This document shows positions 36,748 through 42,433 of a stretch of DNA of 42,433 bases, piece after piece. The stretch covers positions 1-42,433 of the forward strand of contig NZ_AUGL01000031.1 of assembly GCF_000422645.1 (NCBI RefSeq), given 5' to 3'. Source of the stretch: Ferrimonas futtsuensis DSM 18154. GTDB taxonomy: Bacteria > Pseudomonadota > Gammaproteobacteria > Enterobacterales > Shewanellaceae. Position numbers and translations under genes: made by a program. Below the pieces are notes generated by a model. The model was not told where the DNA came from. It searched no databases and saw nothing but the letters and a program-made list of their open reading frames with translations. Numbering within the stretch: the first letter of the stretch is position 1; each line of letters begins with the position of its first letter.

Positions 36748-36765
36748 TTACAAACAGTGTTGTAA
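36748..36765. promoter_or_regulatory. Inverted repeat between hexR and zwf
   Basis: TTACAA and TTGTAA are perfect inverted arms separated by ACAGTG, about 130 bases from each divergent gene. Its spacing differs from the HexR consensus. It is operator-like; the factor is not recognised. Confidence 0.35.
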
Positions 36766-36794
36766 TTTATCTAGCTTTTGAGTGACCGCTAAGG

Positions 36795-36823
36795 TTGCGT
36801 CAGCGAAAAAAATTCTCTTTAAT
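36795..36823 (+). promoter_or_regulatory. Probable sigma-70 promoter of the zwf operon
   Basis: -35 TTGCGT (36795-36800), a 17-base spacer, and -10 TTTAAT (36818-36823). The start of transcription would be about 60 bases before the zwf GTG. The HexR-like box begins at the last base of the -10. Confidence 0.5.
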
Positions 36824-36837
36824 GTAGTTAATTTACG
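36823..36837 (+). promoter_or_regulatory. Candidate HexR operator of the zwf operon
   Basis: TGTAGTTAATTTACG matches 13 of 15 positions of the recalled HexR consensus TGTAATTWWWTTACA. It overlaps the end of the -10 box and covers the likely transcription start, so binding would repress. The regulator gene is divergent next door. Confidence 0.6.
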
Positions 36838-36888
36838 AAAATGTGACGCCACGGACGTGGCAACATCCTTCTATATAGGAGTTGGATA

Positions 36889-38367
36889 GTGACTCACTTT
36901 ACCGGCTCGGTAGCCAAGCCCTGCGATTTCGTGCTCTTCGGCACCGTTGGCGATCTGGCTCGCCGCAAATTGATCCCCTCCCTGTACCAGCTGGACAAGG
37001 CTGGTCTGCTTCACAGCGGCACCCGGATCTTTGGTGTGGCCCGTCGTGAAATGACCCAGGACGATTACCTGCAGGTGATTCGCACCTCCCTCGGTGAGTT
37101 CCTGAAAGAGGAGGTGGAGACCGACACGCTGGAGCGGCTGCTGGCCCGCTGTACCTACGTTGCCATGGACTTCACCCAGCCTGAAGGGTATGAGCAGTTT
37201 CACACCCTGCTGAAGGCTCAGCCGGACAACGTCATGGTGAACTACTTCGCCACTCCACCCTCTATCTACGGTGACATCTGCCGTTGTCTGAAGTCTGCCG
37301 ACCTGATTGAGCCTGCCACCCGTGTGGTGCTGGAAAAGCCCATTGGTCACGATCTGGCATCCTCCATGGTGATCAACAACCAGGTGGCAGAGTTCTTCCA
37401 GGAGAACCAGATCTACCGTATTGACCACTACCTGGGTAAGGAGACGGTTCAGAACCTGGTGGCGCTGCGCTTCGCCAACTCGCTGTTTGCCTCCAAGTGG
37501 GACAACCGCACCATCGACCATGTGCAGATTACCGTGGCCGAAGAGGTGGGCATCGAAGGTCGCTGGGATTACTTCGATAAAGCGGGCCAGATGCGCGACA
37601 TGATCCAGAACCACCTGCTGCAGGTGCTGTCTCTGGTGGCCATGGATCCTCCGGTGAATCTGGATGCGGATTCCATTCGTGACGAGAAGGTGAAGGTGCT
37701 CAAGTCCCTGCGCCCCATCGACAGCAACAACGTTTTTGAGAAGACGGTTCGGGGCCAGTACTCCGCCGGCTTCCTTAAGGGCAGCCCGGTGCCCGGTTAT
37801 CTGGAGGAGGAGGGGGCCAACCTGGACTCCGACACCGAAACCTTCGCTGCCCTGCGGGTGGACATTGACAACTGGCGCTGGTCCGGAGTGCCATTCTATC
37901 TGCGTACCGGCAAACGGATGCCCTATAAGTGCTCCGAGATCGTGGTGAACTTCAAGAACCCACCGCACAACCTGTACCGGGACAGCTATCGTCAGTTGCC
38001 ACCCAATAAGCTGACCATCCGTCTTCAGCCCCACGAAGGGGTGGAGATCCAGATGATGAACAAGGTGCCGGGCCTGGATGAGACTCAGCGTCTGCAAACC
38101 ACCAAGCTGGACCTCTCCTTCTCTGATACCTTCAAGAATGAGCGGGTTGCTGATGCCTATGAGCGTCTGTTGCTGGAGTGCATGCTGGGTAACCAGTCTC
38201 TGTTTGTCCGCCGTGACGAGGTGGAGCAGGCCTGGAAGTGGTGCGACTCCATTCTGGCGGCCTGGGCAGACTCCCATGAGCCACCCAAGGCTTATCCGGC
38301 AGGCACCTGGGGACCCGTGGCGTCGGTGGCACTGATCACCCGCGATGGCCGTTCCTGGGATGAGTAG
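36889..38367 (+). CDS. zwf: Glucose-6-phosphate 1-dehydrogenase Zwf
   Basis: Oxidises glucose-6-phosphate to 6-phosphogluconolactone with NADP, the entry to the Entner-Doudoroff and pentose phosphate routes. 492 residues. The dinucleotide motif is [18 protein letters not shown] at the N-terminus, and the substrate/catalytic block is [13 protein letters not shown] at about 180. The start is GTG 36889 after TAGGAG; this is the family N-terminus. The zwf-pgl-edd-eda order makes a single compact operon that takes glucose-6-phosphate to pyruvate and glyceraldehyde-3-phosphate. Confidence 0.97.
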   Translation: MTHFTGSVAKPCDFVLFGTVGDLARRKLIPSLYQLDKAGLLHSGTRIFGVARREMTQDDYLQVIRTSLGEFLKEEVETDTLERLLARCTYVAMDFTQPEGYEQFHTLLKAQPDNVMVNYFATPPSIYGDICRCLKSADLIEPATRVVLEKPIGHDLASSMVINNQVAEFFQENQIYRIDHYLGKETVQNLVALRFANSLFASKWDNRTIDHVQITVAEEVGIEGRWDYFDKAGQMRDMIQNHLLQVLSLVAMDPPVNLDADSIRDEKVKVLKSLRPIDSNNVFEKTVRGQYSAGFLKGSPVPGYLEEEGANLDSDTETFAALRVDIDNWRWSGVPFYLRTGKRMPYKCSEIVVNFKNPPHNLYRDSYRQLPPNKLTIRLQPHEGVEIQMMNKVPGLDETQRLQTTKLDLSFSDTFKNERVADAYERLLLECMLGNQSLFVRRDEVEQAWKWCDSILAAWADSHEPPKAYPAGTWGPVASVALITRDGRSWDE

Positions 38368-38377
38368 GAAAGATCAG

Positions 38378-39079
38378 ATGATTACCTTGCCCGTATATAA
38401 AGAGTTTGATACCGCCCAGGATCTGGCAGAGATTTTGGCGGTGAAGATTGCTTCCCGACTGCAAGATGCCATCGATGCCAGGGGCAGTGCCTCGCTGGTG
38501 GTGTCCGGTGGAAGCACTCCCCTTAAGTTGTTTGCCCAGCTGTCCCGACAGCTGATCGACTGGCAGGATGTTTTTATCACCCTGGCCGATGAGCGCTGGG
38601 TTGCTCCCGAGCACGCAGATTCCAATGAGCGGCTGGTGCGTGAACACCTGCTGGTACGCCGGGCGGCCAAGGCCAAGTTCCGCAGCCTGAAGAACATCTA
38701 CTCCGTGGTGGATGAGGGTGTGGGGATGACCGAGGAGGTACTCTCCAATGTGCCGCGCCCCTTTGATGTGGTGGTACTGGGTATGGGCAACGACGGCCAT
38801 ACCGCGTCGCTCTTCCCCTGTTCTGATCAACTTCAGGAGGGGCTGACCACTGGCCGCACCTGTCTGGCGGTTCATCCGACGACCGCCCCTCACGGGCGCC
38901 TGTCTCTCTCTTTGAAAGCGCTGCTGGACAGCAAACAGATCTACCTGCACCTGCATGGTGAGCCTAAGCGCGAGGTGTTGCAGCAGGTACTGCAGTCCGT
39001 GGATGTGAATGAGATGCCGATCCGGGCGGTGCTCAATCAGCGACAGACCCCGGTGGACGTATATTGGAGCCAAGCCTAA
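38378..39079 (+). CDS. pgl: 6-Phosphogluconolactonase, SOL/DevB type
   Basis: Hydrolyses 6-phosphogluconolactone to 6-phosphogluconate. 233 residues of the glucosamine-6-phosphate-isomerase-like fold. [17 protein letters not shown] (phosphate loop), [18 protein letters not shown] and [14 protein letters not shown] (catalytic region) are all intact. ATG 38378 has AGGAA eight bases upstream; the frame also offers ATG 38360, overlapping the zwf stop, without a site. Its stop overlaps the edd start (TAATG). Confidence 0.95.
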   Translation: MITLPVYKEFDTAQDLAEILAVKIASRLQDAIDARGSASLVVSGGSTPLKLFAQLSRQLIDWQDVFITLADERWVAPEHADSNERLVREHLLVRRAAKAKFRSLKNIYSVVDEGVGMTEEVLSNVPRPFDVVVLGMGNDGHTASLFPCSDQLQEGLTTGRTCLAVHPTTAPHGRLSLSLKALLDSKQIYLHLHGEPKREVLQQVLQSVDVNEMPIRAVLNQRQTPVDVYWSQA

Positions 39080-40893
39080 TGACCCATGAAACCCTAGTGG
39101 CGGTAACTGAACGCATTATTCAGCGCAGTCGGGCCCGTCGTCAGGCTTACCTGGCACGGATGGCCAAGCTCGAGGAGCAGGGGGTAAACCGAGAGGCGCT
39201 CTCCTGTTCCAACCTGGCCCACGGTTTTGCCGGTTGTGGCAAGCAGGATAAAGATGACCTGCGTCACTTCAACAAGGCCAACATCGGCATCGTCACCGCC
39301 TACAACGACATGTTGTCGGCCCACCAGCCCTATGGTGTCTACCCGGACATCATCAAGGAGGCCTGCCGTGAAGTGGGCTCCGTAGCCCAGGTGGCCGGGG
39401 GTGTCCCCGCCATGTGTGACGGTGTGACCCAGGGCCAGCCCGGCATGGAGCTGAGCCTGATGTCCCGTGATGTCATTGCCATGGCCACTTCCGTCGGTTT
39501 ATCCCACGCCATGTTCGATGGCGCGCTGATGCTGGGGATCTGCGACAAAATCGTCCCCGGACTGCTGATGGGCGCCATGAGCTTTGGTCATCTGCCGACT
39601 CTGTTCGTGCCTGCCGGCCCGATGCCATCGGGCCTGCCCAACAAGGAGAAGGCCAAGGTGCGTCAGGAGTACGCCGAGGGCAAGGTGAGTGACGAGGATC
39701 TGCTCAAAGCGGAATCGGCCTCCTACCACAGCCCGGGAACTTGCACCTTCTACGGTACCGCCAACTCCAACCAGCTGGTGCTGGAAGCCATGGGCCTGCA
39801 ACTGCCTGGTTCCTCCTTCGTGAATCCCACCAGTCCGCTGCGTCACGAGCTGACCAAGCTGGCCAGCCAGCAGGTGTGCCGCATGGCTCAGCCGGGTGAC
39901 GGCTTTACCCCCCTGTATAAGATGGTGGATGAGAAGAGTGTGGTGAACGGCATCGTCGGCTTGCTGGCCACCGGTGGTTCCACCAACCTGACCATGCACA
40001 TCGTCGCCGCAGCCCGGGCTGCCGGCATCATTGTCGACTGGCAGGACTTCGCCGAGCTGTCCGCAGTGGTGCCTCTGCTGGCGCGGGTTTACCCCAATGG
40101 CCAGGCAGACATCAACCACTTCCATCAGGCGGGCGGTATGGCTTTCCTGATTCGTGAGCTGCGCCGAGGTGGCCTGCTCCATGAGGATGTCACCACCGCG
40201 GCGGGCCAGGGCCTGGCGCGTTACACCCAGAAGCCTGAGCTGGTGGATGGCAAGGTGGTGTGGAATGACATCCCCGAAGCCAGTGGCGATGACGAGGTGC
40301 TGCGCCCCATCGACAACCCCTTCCTCGCCAATGGCGGTATGAATCTGGTGAAGGGCAACCTGGGTCGTGCGGTAATCAAGACCTCCGCCGTGGCGGATGA
40401 GCATCAGGTGGTGGAAGCCCCCGCCATGGTGTTTGAGTCTCAGGCGGCGCTCACCGAGGCGTTCAAGGCAGGAAAGATGAACAAAGACCTGATTGCGGTG
40501 GTCCGCTATCAGGGGCCTCAGGCCAATGGTATGCCTGAGCTTCACAAACTGTTGCCTCCTCTGGGAGTTTTGCAGGACAAAGGATTCAAGGTGGCACTGG
40601 TGACCGATGGTCGCATGTCCGGTGCTTCTGGTAAGGTGCCCGCGGCGATCCACGTCAGTCCGGAAGCCCTGGATGGAGGCCTGTTGGCCAAAGTTCGGGA
40701 TGGCGATCTGGTGAGATTGGATGCCAAGCGTGGCGTAGTTGAATTGTTGGTTGACGAAACTGAGCTGGATGCCCGTGAAGTTACTCCCGTCGACCTGCGG
40801 GACAATGATGAAGGCTTTGGCCGTGAACTGTTCCGCAATGTGCGTAAGCTGCTCTCCAGTCCGGAAACTGGGGCTTCGGCGCTGTTAGATTAA
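39079..40893 (+). CDS. edd: Phosphogluconate dehydratase Edd
   Basis: Dehydrates 6-phosphogluconate to 2-keto-3-deoxy-6-phosphogluconate, the first Entner-Doudoroff-specific step. 604 residues of the IlvD/Edd family. Cys residues for the iron-sulfur cluster are visible in [16 protein letters not shown] and [15 protein letters not shown]. Blocks such as [22 protein letters not shown] and [23 protein letters not shown] are hallmarks. The ATG at 39079 overlaps the pgl stop; a TTG 15 bases earlier is in frame but unlikely. Its product is the ligand of HexR, giving the operon product-induced control. Confidence 0.97.
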   Translation: MTHETLVAVTERIIQRSRARRQAYLARMAKLEEQGVNREALSCSNLAHGFAGCGKQDKDDLRHFNKANIGIVTAYNDMLSAHQPYGVYPDIIKEACREVGSVAQVAGGVPAMCDGVTQGQPGMELSLMSRDVIAMATSVGLSHAMFDGALMLGICDKIVPGLLMGAMSFGHLPTLFVPAGPMPSGLPNKEKAKVRQEYAEGKVSDEDLLKAESASYHSPGTCTFYGTANSNQLVLEAMGLQLPGSSFVNPTSPLRHELTKLASQQVCRMAQPGDGFTPLYKMVDEKSVVNGIVGLLATGGSTNLTMHIVAAARAAGIIVDWQDFAELSAVVPLLARVYPNGQADINHFHQAGGMAFLIRELRRGGLLHEDVTTAAGQGLARYTQKPELVDGKVVWNDIPEASGDDEVLRPIDNPFLANGGMNLVKGNLGRAVIKTSAVADEHQVVEAPAMVFESQAALTEAFKAGKMNKDLIAVVRYQGPQANGMPELHKLLPPLGVLQDKGFKVALVTDGRMSGASGKVPAAIHVSPEALDGGLLAKVRDGDLVRLDAKRGVVELLVDETELDAREVTPVDLRDNDEGFGRELFRNVRKLLSSPETGASALLD

Positions 40894-40904
40894 GCGAGGA
40901 AATG

Positions 40905-41546
40905 ATGGAAAATTGGAGCATCCAGCCTGAACAGGTGTTTGAGATCAGCCCGGTGGTGCCTGTGATGGTGATTGAACACCTGGATCAGGCGGTTCCCCTG
41001 GCCAGGGCCCTGGTGGCCGGTGGCATCCGAATTCTTGAAGTGACCCTGCGCACCGAGTGTGCCTTGGAAGCGATCAAGCTGATTCGGGAAGAGGTGCCTG
41101 AGGCATTGGTCGGGGCGGGCACCGTGCTCAACCCTGAGCAGCTTCAGGCCGTAGCCGACGCCGGCGCGCAGTTCGCCATCAGCCCGGGTGTGACCACCGC
41201 GCTGCTGGAAGCAGGCGCCCACAGCACCATTCCGCTGATCCCCGGCGTGGCGTCCGTGTCTGACGCCATGAAGGCGATGGACTTTGGCTACACCTACCTG
41301 AAGTTCTTCCCGGCGGAGTCCAGTGGTGGTGCCAAGGCGATCAAGTCCATGGGCAGCCCCCTGTCCGGACTGGTGTTCTGCCCAACCGGCGGCATTGGCC
41401 TGGCCAACTGCAAGGATTACCTGTCCCTGGATAATGTGGCCTGTGTGGGCGGTTCTTGGGTTGCCCCGATGGACGCTGTCCGTGACGGCGATTGGCAGCG
41501 GATCAGTGACCTCTCCTGCCAGGCACTGGCCCACATCAACGGGTAA
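40905..41546 (+). CDS. eda: KDPG/KHG aldolase Eda
   Basis: Cleaves 2-keto-3-deoxy-6-phosphogluconate to pyruvate and glyceraldehyde-3-phosphate. A 213-residue class I aldolase barrel. The Schiff-base Lys lies in YTYLKFFPAESSGG, and catalytic Glu in ILEVTLRTECALEAI; VGAGTVLNPEQ and FCPTGGI are phosphate-binding blocks. Two adjacent ATGs occur at 40902 and 40905; I chose the second because AGGA is then six bases away and it aligns with the Escherichia coli start. It follows edd by 11 bases and ends the operon. Confidence 0.97.
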   Translation: MENWSIQPEQVFEISPVVPVMVIEHLDQAVPLARALVAGGIRILEVTLRTECALEAIKLIREEVPEALVGAGTVLNPEQLQAVADAGAQFAISPGVTTALLEAGAHSTIPLIPGVASVSDAMKAMDFGYTYLKFFPAESSGGAKAIKSMGSPLSGLVFCPTGGIGLANCKDYLSLDNVACVGGSWVAPMDAVRDGDWQRISDLSCQALAHING

Positions 41547-41572
41547 CTGGAAGAGGCGTTACAGAATGAACA

Positions 41573-41605
41573 AAGGCCGCTACCTTCGGGTAGCGGCCTT
41601 TTTGT
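41573..41605 (+). terminator. Terminator after eda
   Basis: AAAGGCCGCTAC pairs with GTAGCGGCCTTT around C-TTCG-G, an extra-stable UUCG tetraloop, and is followed by T. It should be strong, and it could also serve the convergent lipoprotein gene. Confidence 0.93.
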
Positions 41606-41636
41606 TTGTGGGTGCCGCGGGAGTGCAAGGTGTCGC

Positions 41637-42230
41637 TTAGTCTACGGGAAGGTCTATCCAGATCTCAGACACCACCGGGTTCACCCTTTGCATCTCGGGA
41701 GCCTCAGAGGGAAACTGGGTGTCTCCAAGCAGCTTGATGGTGTCCTCACTCACAGAGTCTGGTGTCAGGCGCAGGCTGAGATGTGGGGCGAATTTGGCCA
41801 TCTTTCCCTGGCGCCAATTCGTCACGGTCCCCCCCAGATCCCACTCGAAGCCATAGAGCGCAAAGGGGCCGCCATTGGTTTGTTCCAACTGCTTCAGACT
41901 GCTGCCTATGCCAATTTCGCCAACCAGGTGACATCGGCTGTCAGTGGCATCAATATGGGCCGCGATGAGCCTTTGCCGAGAATCCATGAGGAATTCGATG
42001 CGGTTGGCCTCGTCGTTGGCGAAGATGGCCACCCCCAGGGCAGACTCTCCCTCGCCGAGGTTGATCTGTATCGGCTGAACATTGGCTGCCCCAAACAGTG
42101 TTTTGGCATCAGTCAGTGTTGCGCCGGCCTGAAGGTCGCCCACTGCGGCCCCGGGCACCATGAGTCGATTGGGCCCGGCGGTCTGAGTGGTACAGCCAAG
42201 GAGCAGTAATGTAAGCAGCAGCACTCTCAT
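41637..42230 (-). CDS. Putative lipoprotein of unknown function
   Basis: 197 residues. The signal peptide is short (MRVLLLTLLLLGC) with a lipobox LLLGC, so the mature protein should begin at Cys13 and be lipid-anchored. No family I recognise. The mature part has an early Gly/Ala-rich DAKTLFGAANVQPIQINLGEG, one further Cys (SRCHLVGEIG), and a WDLGGTVTNWRQGKMAKFAP segment. This last suggests a beta-rich SmpA/BamE-like domain in which a short GDLQAGATLTDAKTLFG recalls the BamE-type start, but this is only a resemblance. It is convergent with eda. Real coding is supported by the signal sequence and good G+C codon pattern. Confidence 0.75.
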   Translation of the reverse strand: MRVLLLTLLLLGCTTQTAGPNRLMVPGAAVGDLQAGATLTDAKTLFGAANVQPIQINLGEGESALGVAIFANDEANRIEFLMDSRQRLIAAHIDATDSRCHLVGEIGIGSSLKQLEQTNGGPFALYGFEWDLGGTVTNWRQGKMAKFAPHLSLRLTPDSVSEDTIKLLGDTQFPSEAPEMQRVNPVVSEIWIDLPVD

Positions 42231-42329
42231 TTTGAGGCCCCTTTTCTGACAGTGGGCTTTGGATAATGGGAGGGTCCGGCGCCGGGGTCAAGATTAACTC
42301 CCGGCCGAAGGCTGTGGTTGAGCTGACAA

Positions 42330-42433
42330 CTAGGCCATTACTTTCACCAGGCGACCGTTCACTCGGTTCTGAGTGGCGTCGAAGGGGGAGGCGGTTGTGG
42401 GTCTGGCGGCTGTGGTTGAAGTCGATGAGTACC
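42330..42433 (-). CDS. Possible C-terminal end of a gene continuing past the window
   Basis: On the minus strand a frame is open from the window edge to a TAG at 42330-42332, about 33 codons. The last residues read DATQNRVNGRLVKVMA. Lipoprotein transcription would then read away from it in the same direction. No family can be assigned from so short a piece and it might be chance. Confidence 0.3.
   Translation of the reverse strand, partial: YSSTSTTAARPTTASPFDATQNRVNGRLVKVMA

Overview
The window reads as chromosomal DNA of a marine-type gammaproteobacterium of the Alteromonadales, most like Ferrimonas or Shewanella. This is an inference from several things seen together: protein sequences with enteric/Shewanella character, a complete enteric-order histidine operon with a classical attenuator, PsrA (not enteric-type FadR) beside fadE, HexR beside a zwf-pgl-edd-eda operon, and a G+C content of roughly 60-67% in most genes. 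No species assignment is possible from the sequence alone.

Region 1 (1-4980) is the accessory part. It holds the 3' end of an IS3-family insertion sequence, a large REP-associated-type (RAYT/IS200-like) tyrosine transposase, and a gene-free stretch carrying three copies of a long G-rich direct repeat. Next comes a three-gene locus: a 71-residue small protein, a membrane diguanylate cyclase with an intact GGEEF active site and inhibitory RxxD site, and a tetrapyrrole-methylase-fold protein. The methylase closely resembles the peptide-backbone alpha-N-methyltransferases of borosin RiPPs (fungal OphMA; the split Shewanella SonM). The small protein has the length, register and motif pattern of the SonA-type borosin-binding-domain precursor. 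I therefore call this a split-borosin RiPP locus in which a c-di-GMP synthase gene sits between precursor and methyltransferase. It is the most interesting content of the window.

Region 2 (4981-12250, minus strand) is the histidine operon hisL-hisG-hisD-hisC-hisB-hisH-hisA-hisF-hisIE, with a 15-residue leader peptide containing five consecutive His codons, an attenuator terminator and a competing hairpin.

Region 3 (12388-23323, mostly plus) carries yoaA helicase, tsaB, a short unknown gene, an exported SAM-methyltransferase-like protein, an alpha/beta hydrolase, two fadD paralogues separated by rnd, and an AraC-type regulator. The yoaA-tsaB-fadD-rnd neighbourhood is also conserved in enterics. 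An extragenic palindrome lies after tsaB.

Region 4 (23343-34068) carries rimO (minus), a beta-CASP metallo-beta-lactamase-fold hydrolase, a chemoreceptor with a possible sigma-28 promoter, yaiI, an M2-family (ACE-like) dipeptidyl carboxypeptidase lipoprotein (minus), and the psrA-fadE operon with a PsrA-like operator. A second, weaker PsrA-like site lies before the second fadD, so fatty-acid activation and beta-oxidation entry may be co-regulated.

Region 5 (34091-41605) is the Entner-Doudoroff block: pykA and hexR (minus), then zwf-pgl-edd-eda (plus). Candidate HexR boxes lie just downstream of the -10 elements of pykA and zwf. The window closes with an unknown lipoprotein gene (minus) and a possible C-terminal fragment of a further minus-strand gene. 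Terminator hairpins mark most transcription-unit ends. I saw no tRNA, rRNA or CRISPR array.
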